Source of the DNA: Myxococcales bacterium | GTDB lineage: Bacteria > Myxococcota_A > Polyangia > Polyangiales > JADJMO01 | Reading direction: 5' to 3' | NCBI GenBank assembly: GCA_016709545.1 | Contig: JADJMO010000002.1 | Coordinates: 186,001 to 250,000 of the forward strand | DNA length: 64,000 nt | Shown here: piece after piece, positions 42,963 to 51,523 of the stretch | Numbering within the stretch: the first letter of the stretch is position 1 | How the letters are laid out: the number at the start of each line of letters is the position of its first letter | Made by a program: the position numbers and the translations under genes | Notes under the pieces: generated by a model | What the model was told of the DNA's origin: nothing | The model's input: only the letters and a program-made list of their open reading frames with translations | The model's database searches: none

Positions 42963-43796
42963 ATGTCGGTCACGATCGAACGCTACGACGAGCTCCGCGC
43001 GGCCCACGACGCGCTCACCCTTCGCCTGTACAAGACGCTCTCGCAGCGCGCGATCGACGAGATGGCGACCCGCCTCGGCGTGCGCGACCCGAAGCGGACC
43101 CCGGGCGCCCCGGACGTGGAGCGGGCCATCGTCCTCGACAGCGCGCTCTACGACTACAGCGTCCCTGGGACCAACACGAACGCGATCGCTCGGTTCGCGA
43201 AGCACTCGGCGGAGCTCCCTGCCGACGAGCGCCTGCTCCTCGCGGCGATGAAGTCGGCGCGAGTGACGGTGCTCGAGGTCACGGCGCGCGCGTCGGACTT
43301 CGGCGTCCCGGTCCGCGACGTGCTCGCGGGTGAGGCGTTGCTGCTCGCCGACCGTGGCCTCTCCGAGGCGGGCGAGCCCGGTGACCTCGTGCTGATGCGT
43401 GTGTTGCGCCTCGAGGACTGCGCGATGAGCACCGGCGTGCCGCTCGTCGTTCCTCGCTTCGCGCTGACGCTGATCCAGCGCGCAGGGCCGTTGCCCGCCA
43501 CGGCCTGGGCACCCAAGCCGCGTGCCCTCGTGGCGACGAGCCTCCATCGGCTCGCCCTCTGCACCGAAGAGGAGGTCAAGGCGCGCCTCGCGACGATGGT
43601 AGCCTTGAACTCGGTCCAGCCCCGCGTCATGCGGGCCCGACGGCCGCGACAATCGGCCGCAGGGTGCGCGCGCAGGGCCAGGCTACACCGGTCGCACGAT
43701 GTGGCTCCGCCCCGTGCTCCTGCTCGCTCTGCTCTCGGGATGCGCCAGCGCCGACGCGCCGCCGACCGGGGGGCAACTCTTCGCGGTGACCGCTGA
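42963..43796 (+). CDS. Hypothetical protein with aberrant C-terminal read-through
   Basis: A 277-residue ORF. Up to about residue 220 it looks like a real soluble protein (MSVTIERYDELRAAHDALTL, YDYSVPGTNTNAIARFAKHS, EPGDLVLMRVLRLEDCAMST) of unknown family. The last ~55 residues are Arg/Ala-rich, run through a probable regulatory box (43646-43660) and overlap the first 98 bp of the next gene. This suggests a lost stop codon or small frameshift near 43620. An alternative start is ATG 42951. Confidence 0.6.
   Translation: MSVTIERYDELRAAHDALTLRLYKTLSQRAIDEMATRLGVRDPKRTPGAPDVERAIVLDSALYDYSVPGTNTNAIARFAKHSAELPADERLLLAAMKSARVTVLEVTARASDFGVPVRDVLAGEALLLADRGLSEAGEPGDLVLMRVLRLEDCAMSTGVPLVVPRFALTLIQRAGPLPATAWAPKPRALVATSLHRLALCTEEEVKARLATMVALNSVQPRVMRARRPRQSAAGCARRARLHRSHDVAPPRAPARSALGMRQRRRAADRGATLRGDR
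43646..43660. promoter_or_regulatory. RegA/PrrA-like box upstream of the FixH-like/regBA operon
   Basis: GCGAC-AATCG-GCCGC lies 39 bp before the FixH-like gene, which heads the two-component operon. It shares a 20-bp context with the box at 45862-45876, differing at one base. The arms resemble the imperfect GCGxC/GxCGC dyads reported for RegA/PrrA regulators. Confidence 0.5.
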
Positions 43797-44070
43797 CCCC
43801 ACCGCCACCCCGCACCGCGGCTCCAACTCGTTCAGCGTGCACGTGCGCACTCTCGGTGGGCAGCCCGTGACGGGCGCGACGCTCGACGTGCTCGCGACGA
43901 TGCCCGCGCACGCGCACGAGGCACCCGCCCCGCACGTCACCGACAAGGGGGGCGGCCTCTACGTCGTGGACGACGTGATTTTCTCGATGGCCGGGCTCTG
44001 GCAACTCCGCGTGGTCGCGCGCGCCGCGCAGGGGAGCGATGGGAAGACGTTCCAGTACGAAGTACCCTGA
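43699..44070 (+). CDS. FixH/YtkA-like lipoprotein
   Basis: A 123-residue lipoprotein (lipobox LLSGC, Cys15) with an immunoglobulin-like beta domain. The segments NSFSVHVRTLGGQPVTGATL, TMPAHAHEAPAPHV and FSMAGLWQLRVVA match the FixH/YtkA-type domain often found with cytochrome-oxidase or copper-handling genes. The MPAHAHE cluster could bind copper (inference). The gene starts 8 bp before a RegB-type kinase gene and is likely in the same operon, fitting a redox or respiratory role. Confidence 0.72.
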   Translation: MWLRPVLLLALLSGCASADAPPTGGQLFAVTADPTATPHRGSNSFSVHVRTLGGQPVTGATLDVLATMPAHAHEAPAPHVTDKGGGLYVVDDVIFSMAGLWQLRVVARAAQGSDGKTFQYEVP

Positions 44071-44077
44071 GCGCGCG

Positions 44078-45313
44078 ATGCGCGCGAGCTTCACCTGGCT
44101 CCTCCGATTGCGCTGGGGCGCGACCCTGGCGCAAGCCGCGCTCGTGGTGGTCGTCGATCGCCTCTCGAGCTTCGACCTGCCCGTGCGCCGGCTGCTGGTG
44201 GTGCTCGGGCTGAGCGCCCTGAGCAACGCCCTCTTGTGGCTGTTCGCGCGGGACCGGCGCGACATTCCCCCGGCGCTGCCGGGCGCGGCCCTCGCGTTCG
44301 ACGTGCTCGCGTTGACGGCGATGCTCTACTTCACCGGCGGGCCGCTCAACCCGTTCAGCTCGCTCTACCTCGTCAACATCGCGCTCGCCGCCGCGGTGCT
44401 CGACGGGCGCGCCACCTGGAGCATCGTGGTGCTCTCCACGCTGTGCTTCGGCGGGTTGTTCGTCGACTCGGCGTATCTGTCCACCAAGCTCGAAGGTCAC
44501 GATCACGCGACGCACATGCGCCTGCACCTCAAGGGCATGTGGCTCTCGTTCACCCTCGCGGCGGTGTTCATCGGCTATTTCGTGCGGCGCGTGCAGCGCG
44601 CGCTCGAGGCCGACCGGGAGGAGATCGCGCGGCTCCGCGCGGCCCAGGCGCGCGGCGAGAAGCTCGCGGCCCTCGCCACGCTCGCGGCCGGCGCCGCCCA
44701 CGAGCTCTCGACGCCGCTCTCCACGATCGCCGTGGCGGCGCGCGAGCTCGAGCGTCGGCTCGCCAGCATCGATCCGGCCCGCGAGGAGGACGCACGGCTG
44801 GTTCGCGAGCAGTGTGCGCGCTGCCGCGCGGTCCTCGACCAGCTGCAGGCCGACGTGGGGGGTGGCGTCGGAGACCTGCCGCGCGCGATCTCGGTCGACG
44901 AGCTGCTCTGGCTCTCGCTCGAGGGGCTCGCGCCCACCGTGGACACGGTGATCGAACCGACGCTCACCGGCCGCAAGCTCGTCGTGCCGCCGCGCTCGCT
45001 CGCGATGGCGGTCCGCGGGGTCGTGAAGAACGCGCAGGACGCCTCGACCGCGGGCGTCTCGCTGCACGCGCGCGCGACGAGCGAGGCGGTGGAGCTCGTC
45101 GTCCGCGACCGGGGTGAGGGCATGAACGCCCAGACGGTCGCGCGCCTCGGCGAGCCGTTCTTCACGACGAAGGAGCCCGGCAAGGGCATGGGTCTCGGGT
45201 TGTTCCTCACCCGGTCGGTGCTCGAGCACCTGCACGGCGAGCTCGCGGTCGACTCTCGAGTGGGCGAGGGCACCGAGGTGCGCCTCACGCTGCCCCGGAC
45301 GGTGCTCGCGTGA
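44078..45313 (+). CDS. regB: RegB/PrrB/ActS-type redox-sensing histidine kinase
   Basis: A 411-residue kinase with about six N-terminal TM helices (1-170). The loop GGPLNPFSS (87-95) matches the GGxxNPF motif used by RegB for quinone binding. The H-box is AAHELSTPL (His208). VREQCARCRAVL carries Cys246 and Cys249; RegB has its redox-active Cys in the equivalent RCRxxL context. The ATPase has VVKNAQDAS, DRGEGM and GKGMGLGLFL. In alphaproteobacteria RegB phosphorylates RegA according to redox state. It overlaps the regulator gene by GTGA. Lineage assignment rests on these motifs. Confidence 0.85.
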   Translation: MRASFTWLLRLRWGATLAQAALVVVVDRLSSFDLPVRRLLVVLGLSALSNALLWLFARDRRDIPPALPGAALAFDVLALTAMLYFTGGPLNPFSSLYLVNIALAAAVLDGRATWSIVVLSTLCFGGLFVDSAYLSTKLEGHDHATHMRLHLKGMWLSFTLAAVFIGYFVRRVQRALEADREEIARLRAAQARGEKLAALATLAAGAAHELSTPLSTIAVAARELERRLASIDPAREEDARLVREQCARCRAVLDQLQADVGGGVGDLPRAISVDELLWLSLEGLAPTVDTVIEPTLTGRKLVVPPRSLAMAVRGVVKNAQDASTAGVSLHARATSEAVELVVRDRGEGMNAQTVARLGEPFFTTKEPGKGMGLGLFLTRSVLEHLHGELAVDSRVGEGTEVRLTLPRTVLA

Positions 45314-45858
45314 TCGCCAAGCCCGACGCCGGGACCTTGCTCGTGGTGGACGACGACGCGCCGCTCCGCACCTGGCTGGCGCGCGCGATGACCGAGCGCG
45401 GCTTCGAGGTGCGCGTCGCCGACGGTTACGACGCGGCCATGGAGGCGGCCCACACCGAGTCGCCGGAGTACGCGCTCGTGGACCTGAAGATGCCCGGCCG
45501 CTCGGGGCTCGAGCTCGCGCGCGACCTCGTGGCCCTCGATCCCGCCACGCGCGTGGTCGTGCTCACCGGGTACGGCAGCATCGCGACGGCGGTCGAGGCC
45601 ATGCGGCTCGGGGCGGTCGGGTACCTGCAGAAGCCGGCCGACGCGGACGACGTGCTCGCCGCCTTCGAGCGCGCCGCCCAGCCACCCCTCGTGCCGACCA
45701 CCGTCGAGTACGACGCGCCCTCGCTGGCCCGCGCTGAGTGGGAGCACATCCACCGGGTGCTCACCGACTGCGGCGGCAACGTCTCGGAGGCCGCTCGCAA
45801 GCTCGGGGTGCACCGCCGCTCCCTCCAGCGCAAGCTCTCGAAATACGCCCCGAAGTGA
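45310..45858 (+). CDS. regA: RegA/PrrA/ActR-type response regulator
   Basis: A 182-residue regulator with a receiver (DDDAP, Asp58 in ALVDLKMPG, Thr in VVLTGYGS, Lys in LQKPA), a short Pro-containing hinge and a Fis-type helix-turn-helix (NVSEAARKLGVHRRSLQRKL). The size and the receiver-hinge-Fis layout without an AAA+ domain are characteristic of RegA/PrrA, a global redox regulator in other proteobacteria. It is coupled to regB. GCGAC-N5-GYCGC boxes lie immediately before the operon and 4 bp after its stop codon. Confidence 0.88.
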   Translation: MIAKPDAGTLLVVDDDAPLRTWLARAMTERGFEVRVADGYDAAMEAAHTESPEYALVDLKMPGRSGLELARDLVALDPATRVVVLTGYGSIATAVEAMRLGAVGYLQKPADADDVLAAFERAAQPPLVPTTVEYDAPSLARAEWEHIHRVLTDCGGNVSEAARKLGVHRRSLQRKLSKYAPK

Positions 45859-45861
45859 GCC

Positions 45862-45876
45862 GCGACAATCGGTCGC
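45862..45876. promoter_or_regulatory. RegA/PrrA-like box between regA and a lipoprotein gene
   Basis: GCGAC-AATCG-GTCGC, a dyad with perfect 5-bp arms, starts 4 bp after the regA stop and 39 bp before the lipoprotein ATG (45915). It and the box at 43646-43660 share CCGCGACAATCGGYCGCAGG. The same 39-bp spacing to the next start supports a functional site. Confidence 0.55.
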
Positions 45877-45914
45877 AGGCGGGGGAGAGGCCCGCTGTGG
45901 CAGCGTCTGTGGTC

Positions 45915-46346
45915 ATGAAGCGTCTCGCCTCCTTCCTCGCCGTCTTCGCCTTCGCGACCGTGGGCTGCCACAGCGACGACCACGACCACTCCGATCGCCC
46001 GGCGGTCTGCGCCGAGATCATCGAGCGCTGCCACCCACTCGATCTCGGCTCGGGCCCGATCCACGAGTGCCACGAGGGTGCCGAGAGCACCTGGGACGAG
46101 GCCACCTGCACCGCCAAGAAGGCCAGCTGCTTCGCCGTGTGCACCGCGCCCACGGACGGAGGCGGCGACGGCGAGGTCGGCGCGGACACCGGCGCCGCGG
46201 ACAGCGGCGCCGTCGACGCGAGCGACGCCAAGACGGACGCGCCCGGCGAGGCCGCGACCGACGCCGCGGGCGACGCCGCCAGCGACGCCGCGAGCGACGC
46301 GACCGACGCCGCGAGCGACGCTGCGAGCGACGCGCCGGCGGGCTGA
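45915..46346 (+). CDS. His/Cys-rich lipoprotein with Asp-Ala repeat tail
   Basis: A 143-residue lipoprotein (lipobox FATVGC, Cys18). A HSDDHDHSD cluster follows the lipidated Cys, then a small domain with six Cys (AVCAEIIERCHPL, HECHE, CTAKKASCFAVC), which might bind metal or form disulfides. The C-terminal ~65 residues are Ala-Ser-Asp repeats (ASDAASDA). The RegA-like box just upstream suggests redox control. Function is unknown. Confidence 0.7.
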   Translation: MKRLASFLAVFAFATVGCHSDDHDHSDRPAVCAEIIERCHPLDLGSGPIHECHEGAESTWDEATCTAKKASCFAVCTAPTDGGGDGEVGADTGAADSGAVDASDAKTDAPGEAATDAAGDAASDAASDATDAASDAASDAPAG

Positions 46347-46472
46347 GCGAGCCCGACCCACGCCGCGCGAACGGCTGCGTCCGGCGCGGCGTCGGAGCCG
46401 CAGCGCGCGCCCCTTGGGGGCGGCCACCAACGGTGGGTTCACGGCGGATCCAGACGCGCGCCAGTTGCGAAG

Positions 46473-46616
46473 CCAAGGACATGGGCAACAGATCTGTCTG
46501 CGGACATCGGCGACAGCGGTCCGCTCCTTGCGGCAATTGTCACCCATGTCCTTGGACTGAAGGACGGCCGTCACCTATGTGCCCGCACGAACCGTCACCC
46601 ATGTCCCTAGACCGGA
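46473..46616. repeat. Inverted and direct repeats beside the RAYT gene
   Basis: In the 312-bp gene-free stretch 46347-46658, CCAAGGACATGGG (46473-46485) and CCCATGTCCTTGG (46543-46555) form a 13-bp inverted repeat. GTCACC(C/T)ATGT recurs at 46539, 46570 and 46594. These resemble REP/BIME units acted on by RAYT transposases or a residual insertion-element end. The first part of the stretch (46347-46440) shows nothing recognisable. Confidence 0.6.
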
Positions 46617-46658
46617 CACCCGTCTCCAAGGCCGCTTGACGTCCACCCGCCACTAACT

Positions 46659-47342
46659 ATGCTCAATCAAGAAATGGCGCGCCGGTCTCCCCAGCTCGAG
46701 CTACCGCTCACCTCCGGGTGGGGCGGCAAGCGCGCGGGCGCGGGTCGCAAGCGGGTGGCGCCACGGCCCCTCGTGCCGCATCGCCGTCGGCCCGTGCACC
46801 AGGCGTCGTATCCCGAGCACCTCACCTGGCGGTGTCTCGCTGGTCTCGGCTCGCTCCGGGGCGCGGAGGTGTTCCCTGCGATCGTTGCGGCGCTGGCGGC
46901 GCAGCGCGCGTCGGTCGCCGCGTTCCGCGTGGTGCACTTCTCGGTGCAAGACAACCACCTCCACCTGATCGTCGAGGCGGCCGATGGCCAAGCCTTGCGC
47001 GCGGGGGCGCAGGGGCTCGGCGTGCGGCTCGCCCGGGCGATCAACCGCGCCCTCGGGCGGCGCGGGCGCGTGTTCGACGACCGGTTCCACACGCGCGCTC
47101 TGCGCTCGCCGCGCGAGGTGCGGTTCGCGCTGGCGTACGTGCTGCAGAACTTCAAGAAGCACCAGGTGCGGGTGTCCACGCCGCTCGACCCGTGCTCGTC
47201 GGCGATGTGGTTCGATGGGTTCCGGGAAGTGACGGGCGCGTCGCTCGCTGCGCAAGCGCCGGTGCACCCGCCCCGCACCTGGCTCGCGCGCGTCGGGTGG
47301 CGGCGGCACGGCCTCGTGTCGGTGCGCGAGGCGCCAACCTGA
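46659..47342 (+). mobile_element. REP-associated tyrosine transposase (RAYT, Y1 family)
   Basis: A 227-residue protein of the Y1/IS200-like HUH transposase superfamily. The metal-binding HUH-type motif is DNHLHLIVEA (His100, His102). The catalytic Tyr160 lies in FALAYVLQNFKKH, and the segment VFDDRFHTRALRSPREVR is typical of RAYTs. An N-terminal GWGGKRAGAGRKR segment is the usual basic leader of this group. RAYTs nick and rejoin REP palindromes. The adjacent repeats at 46473-46616 are candidate substrates. Catalytic residues appear intact. Confidence 0.88.
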
Positions 47343-47352
47343 CCACGGAGCC

Positions 47353-48258
47353 TCATCTGCAGGTCGAGAGGCAGCGGGCCACGGCGGCGCCGCCTACCAC
47401 CCGCATGCACGTCCCATCCGAGCGCGGTTCGACCACGAGGTACTGCGTCGGCCCCAGCACGAACGCGAGTCCTTGCTGGGTGAGCGCGAGAGGTGCATCG
47501 CTACGTCGGGCGCCCGTCGTGGTGTCGATCACGCCCTCCTCCGCCTCGGCGAGGAACAGGCCGGGATCCCGGAAGAAGAAGCCCACCCGCCGTCGCTCGA
47601 CGAAGCTCTTCCCGCGTTGCCCGAACTCGTCGCCGACCTCCTGGGGAGGCTGACTCACGTGCGCGAACGCGTCGCGCGCGAGGTCGATCACCACGTCCCA
47701 GCGCGCCGTCGCCCACAGGAAGTCGAGCACGAGGACCGTGCCGTCCGTCGCGACGAACCCGTCCTGCTGCGGCGTATCGAAGCCGGCCCAGCCCTCGTCG
47801 GTCGCGAGCGTCCGGTGCGCCACCGGGTCCACCAGGTCGAAGCGGTGGAGCCACAGGAGCGACTCCGAGCTCGGGAAGCTCGTCCACCACAGCACCGCCC
47901 GGCGCCCGTCCGGAGAGCTCCACACCAGCGTCGGCGGCTCGAGCCGCACGAGGTCCGGCCGCAGCCGCGGCTCGTGCGGGACCCATCGCCCGTCGCCGAG
48001 CTCGACCCGACCGTCCTTCACCACGACCGTCGTCCGCAGCATGGGAGCCCACGGGAGAACGAGCGGGCGAAGGGCCTTCGACACCCGCGGTGCATGCGCG
48101 CACGCCGTGATGCGCTGGCCCGGTGGAGGTATGGCGACGCACGTGTTGCCGCGGGCGAGCAGCACCGTGTCGCCCTCGAGCTCCACGGCGTCGGGAGCCC
48201 CGGAAGGCAGGCACGGCGGGGCCGGCGTCGCGGTGCGGGGGGCTGGGCAGGCCAGCAA
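47353..48258 (-). CDS. Lipoprotein of unknown function with irregular start
   Basis: An ORF of 301 residues with repeated strand-rich segments (LVWSSPDGRRAVLWWTSF, GFVATDGTVLVLDFLWATARWDVVIDL), suggesting a beta-propeller-like or WD-type fold. From TTG 48258 it begins LLACPAPR, a lipobox, but has no signal peptide. In-frame codons upstream encode a good hydrophobic segment (NLCLSALAVVGLLAC), yet no ATG, GTG or TTG occurs before the preceding in-frame stop. The true start may be an unusual codon, or a small sequence error may hide it. It lies 51 bp downstream of the S41 protease gene. Confidence 0.6.
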   Translation of the reverse strand: MLACPAPRTATPAPPCLPSGAPDAVELEGDTVLLARGNTCVAIPPPGQRITACAHAPRVSKALRPLVLPWAPMLRTTVVVKDGRVELGDGRWVPHEPRLRPDLVRLEPPTLVWSSPDGRRAVLWWTSFPSSESLLWLHRFDLVDPVAHRTLATDEGWAGFDTPQQDGFVATDGTVLVLDFLWATARWDVVIDLARDAFAHVSQPPQEVGDEFGQRGKSFVERRRVGFFFRDPGLFLAEAEEGVIDTTTGARRSDAPLALTQQGLAFVLGPTQYLVVEPRSDGTCMRVVGGAAVARCLSTCR

Positions 48259-48309
48259 GCCAACGACCGCGAGCGCCGAGAGACAGAGATTCGCCGCGCT
48301 GCGCGCGGC

Positions 48310-51300
48310 TCAGTTCCCCCCGCCGAGGAGCTCGCCGAGGTCTTCGTCGCCCTTCGGGGTCTCGAGGGCCGCGCCGTCCGGCCCGTCCCTGCGCACCACG
48401 AACACGCGGCGCTGGACCGTGTCCGACGACTCGCGCGCCCACACGCTCACGAAGTTCACGCCGGGGCGCAACGGCACGTCGAGCTCGAACGGCAGCTTCT
48501 TGGCGTCGGCGCCGCCCTTGTTGCTCTTGTAGAAGATCTTGCGCGAGCCGACGAAGACGTAGGCGTCGATCACCTTGTCGGGGTCGATCGCGAAGCCCTT
48601 CAGCTTCACCTTGTCGCTCTTGACCACCAGGTCGATCGCGTCGACCTCGATCGAGGGCGGCGAGTGCGTGAGCAGATCGATCCACGGCTGCACGGGCTTC
48701 TTCGGGTCCTTGGGCTTGGGCGGGTCGCCCTTGCCGACCTTGCCCGCGGTCTTGCTCGCGAACGCGAACCGGCCGTTGCCGAGATCGACGCGCACGTAGT
48801 CCGACACGAGGCCGGTCACCCCGAGGATGCCGTCCTTCGGGAGCTGGCCGAACGGCTTGCCGCCGGCGACCGGCGACTCGAAGAGATCGACGAGCGACTC
48901 CACCTTGAGGATCCCCGAGGCGCTCGTCACGCTCAGCGACGGGCGGATCGGCATCACGATGCGCTCGGTCGCGGACTCGCGGAGGTCGGCGTCGCGGATG
49001 GCGAGCGAGACCTTGGCCTCGTCCTTCACCGGGTTCACGTCGAACGTGAAGCGCACCTTGCGCTCCTCGCCCGGCGCCATGTTGGAGAGGTCGAACCGCG
49101 CGTCGCGCAGGAGGAGCCCGTCGCCCGAGAGGTTGTGCAGCGAGGCCTCGGTCTCCCAGGACTTGCCGCTGCCGGTGTTCTTGACCGTGAGGTAGAGCGA
49201 GGCCTTCTCGCCGACCTGGAGCTGGCCGTCGCCGTTGCCCTGCACGTCGTCGACGACCGCGTAGCTGTAGGCGAACGACGGCCGGGCCAGCGCCTTGATG
49301 GTGGTGCGGGTCTCGGCGTCCTTGGGGGCGTGCTCGTGCGCCTCCTCGAACTTCACCTTGATGACGTCGGCGCGGGTGACCGTGTCCTTCGGGATCTTGC
49401 AGACGCGCGGCGCGTCCTTGGGGGCGGTGACGCCGGCCTTGTGGCCCTCGGTCTCGCACCAGCCGAGCGGGCTCGTCCAGCTGCGCGACTTGCCGGGCTC
49501 GACCTTGCCGAACACGAACTCCTTGCCGTCGAAGATGCCCGCGTCGCTCTTGGTCTGACCGCGGAGCTTGTAGAGCGGCACCGAGCCGTTGTTGGTGACG
49601 GTGACCTTGAGCTCGAGCGCGTCGCCCGCGTTCACCTCGCCGTTCGACTTGCTCGGCTCGACCACGACGCTGATCTTGCTCGGGTCGAAGGCGCCGCTCG
49701 CGTCGCCGTCGGACCAGTCGATGCCGAGCTTCACGAGGTCGGCCTCGACCTTCTTCAGCTCCTCGGACTTGTAGCCGTCGAGGAAGCCCTTGGCCTTCTT
49801 GATCAGCTCGAGGCGCTTGGCGCCGTCGCTGTTCGAGACGGTCTTGAGGAACCGGCGCGCGAAGGCGATCTGCGCGTCGAGCGCGAACTGGTCTTCCGGG
49901 TCGCCGCCGCGCTCGCGGAGCGACGCGCGGTCCTCGCGCGAGAGCGCGTACTGCAGGATCTCGACGGGCTTCTGGCCCGCCTTGGCCTTGGCGTTCGAGA
50001 GGTGCGCGCTGAGGTCGCTCTCGCGGTAGTACGGCGCGTCGGCGGTGAGGTTCAGCTCCTGGAGGTCGACCGTCATCGGCAGGAGCTCGATGTCGGGCAC
50101 GATGCCGACGCCCTGGATGCTGATGTCGCCCGGGGTGAGGTACTGCGCGATGGTGAGCTTGAGCGCCGCGCCCTCGGGCGGGATGTTCTTCTCGACCTTC
50201 TGCACGCTGCCCTTGCCGAAGGTGGTCTCGCCGACGATGACCGCGCGGTCGAGGTTCTTGAGCGCGCCGGCGACGATCTCGCTCGCGCTCGCCGAGCCCG
50301 AGCTCACCAGCACCACGATGGGGTAGCCGGGCTCGTTCTTGTCGTCCTTGGCGTCGTCGACGATGCGGCCCTCCTTGCGGCCGTCCTGGATGACGATCTC
50401 GCCGGTCTTCACGAAGGCGTCGACCACGCGGCGCGCCTGATCGAGCAGGCCGCCCGGGTTGCCGCGCAGGTCGAGGACGAGGCCCTTGTCGTGCCCCGAG
50501 GCCTTGAGCTCGGCCATCGCCTTCTGCATGTCGGGCGCGGTCTGCTCGGCGAACTGCTTGAGGCGGATGTAGCCGACGCCGCCGTCGAGGGCCTTGCTCT
50601 CGACGCTCGCGACCTTGATCTCCTTGCGGGTGAGCTTGAACGGCTTGCTCGGGAAGCCGTCCTTGCCCTCGCGCTTGATCACCAGGGTGACGTCGGTGTC
50701 CGGGTCGCCGCGGAGGCGCTGCACGGCCTCGTTGATGCCCATCGTGGTGGTGGACTCGCCGTTGATCTGGATGATGCGGTCGCCCTTCATCAGGCCGCCC
50801 TCGGCGGCGGGCGTGCCCGGCATCGTGTTCATCACGGTGAGGACCTTGTCGCGGATCTGGATGACGATCCCGAGGCCGCCGAACTTGCCGCTCGTGCCGA
50901 CGCTGAAGTCCTTGTAGGCCTCCGGCGAGAACAGCACCGAGTGCGGGTCGAGGGTCTTGAGCATGCCGTTGCAGGCGGCGTACTCCACCTCGCGCAGGTC
51001 GATGTCGGGCGAGTCCTTGAGGTGGAGCTCGAGGAACTGGAAGACCGTGCGGATCTTGGCCAGCACGTCCCAGGGGCCGTTGACCTCCTTGATCTCGAGG
51101 GAGAGCTCCTTGTCCTCGACGCGGATCTTCGCGACCTGCCCGCCCGGCTCCACGTGCACCAGCACCTGGGCCACGTCGCGCTGGACCGAGTTGAGGGCCG
51201 CGAGGAGGAGGTTGTGGGGGACCACCCGCTTCGGGTCGACGTATTCGTCGGAGATCAGCTCCAGGGTGCGCTTGACGACCAGGGCCTTCGAGAGCGCGTA

Positions 51301-51465
51301 GGGGCCCTTCTTCTGCCCCTTCTGGGCGGGCGCGGCCTGCGCGGTGGAGTAGAGCCCGCGGAAAAGCCCTTCGCCGCGACCGGTGGAGAAGAGGGCGAGC
51401 CAGGTGGCGAGACCGAGCGAACCGAGGATGACGAAGCTGCGGCCGAGCCGCTCGGGCGATTGCAT
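48310..51465 (-). CDS. S41-family C-terminal processing protease with PDZ and long C-terminal extension
   Basis: A 1051-residue protein, more than twice the usual CtpA length. After an N-terminal TM or signal helix (ILGSLGLATWLALFS) come a long N-terminal region, a PDZ domain (GGLGIVIQIRDKVLTVMN to GDRIIQINGESTTTM) and the S41 catalytic core. The core has LVLDLRGNPGGLLDQA, the nucleophile in VLVSSGSASASEIVAGA and the Lys in GETTFGKGSVQ. The remaining ~550 residues include beta-sandwich-like domains and a Lys/Pro-rich linker, a layout seen in myxobacterial S41 proteases. ATG 51465 is preferred because the signal helix follows directly. It would cleave periplasmic substrates near their C-termini. 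Confidence 0.9.
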   Translation of the reverse strand: MQSPERLGRSFVILGSLGLATWLALFSTGRGEGLFRGLYSTAQAAPAQKGQKKGPYALSKALVVKRTLELISDEYVDPKRVVPHNLLLAALNSVQRDVAQVLVHVEPGGQVAKIRVEDKELSLEIKEVNGPWDVLAKIRTVFQFLELHLKDSPDIDLREVEYAACNGMLKTLDPHSVLFSPEAYKDFSVGTSGKFGGLGIVIQIRDKVLTVMNTMPGTPAAEGGLMKGDRIIQINGESTTTMGINEAVQRLRGDPDTDVTLVIKREGKDGFPSKPFKLTRKEIKVASVESKALDGGVGYIRLKQFAEQTAPDMQKAMAELKASGHDKGLVLDLRGNPGGLLDQARRVVDAFVKTGEIVIQDGRKEGRIVDDAKDDKNEPGYPIVVLVSSGSASASEIVAGALKNLDRAVIVGETTFGKGSVQKVEKNIPPEGAALKLTIAQYLTPGDISIQGVGIVPDIELLPMTVDLQELNLTADAPYYRESDLSAHLSNAKAKAGQKPVEILQYALSREDRASLRERGGDPEDQFALDAQIAFARRFLKTVSNSDGAKRLELIKKAKGFLDGYKSEELKKVEADLVKLGIDWSDGDASGAFDPSKISVVVEPSKSNGEVNAGDALELKVTVTNNGSVPLYKLRGQTKSDAGIFDGKEFVFGKVEPGKSRSWTSPLGWCETEGHKAGVTAPKDAPRVCKIPKDTVTRADVIKVKFEEAHEHAPKDAETRTTIKALARPSFAYSYAVVDDVQGNGDGQLQVGEKASLYLTVKNTGSGKSWETEASLHNLSGDGLLLRDARFDLSNMAPGEERKVRFTFDVNPVKDEAKVSLAIRDADLRESATERIVMPIRPSLSVTSASGILKVESLVDLFESPVAGGKPFGQLPKDGILGVTGLVSDYVRVDLGNGRFAFASKTAGKVGKGDPPKPKDPKKPVQPWIDLLTHSPPSIEVDAIDLVVKSDKVKLKGFAIDPDKVIDAYVFVGSRKIFYKSNKGGADAKKLPFELDVPLRPGVNFVSVWARESSDTVQRRVFVVRRDGPDGAALETPKGDEDLGELLGGGN

Positions 51466-51523
51466 CAGGGTCCTACAGTCTAGGGGTTGTGGCGACCCAG
51501 GGAACGGCTGCATCATCGGGCCC

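Noticed and set aside
46230..46346. Repetitive GCGAGCGACGCC units
   Set aside because: They encode the ASDA repeat tail of the lipoprotein at 45915 and stay in frame, so they are protein low complexity and not a DNA element.
47473..51483. 1336-codon plus-strand ORF opposite the S41 protease
   Set aside because: It is antisense to a gene with clear protease motifs, its translation is low-complexity Glu/Arg/Ala/Val, and no domain is visible. Long antisense frames are expected at this GC content.
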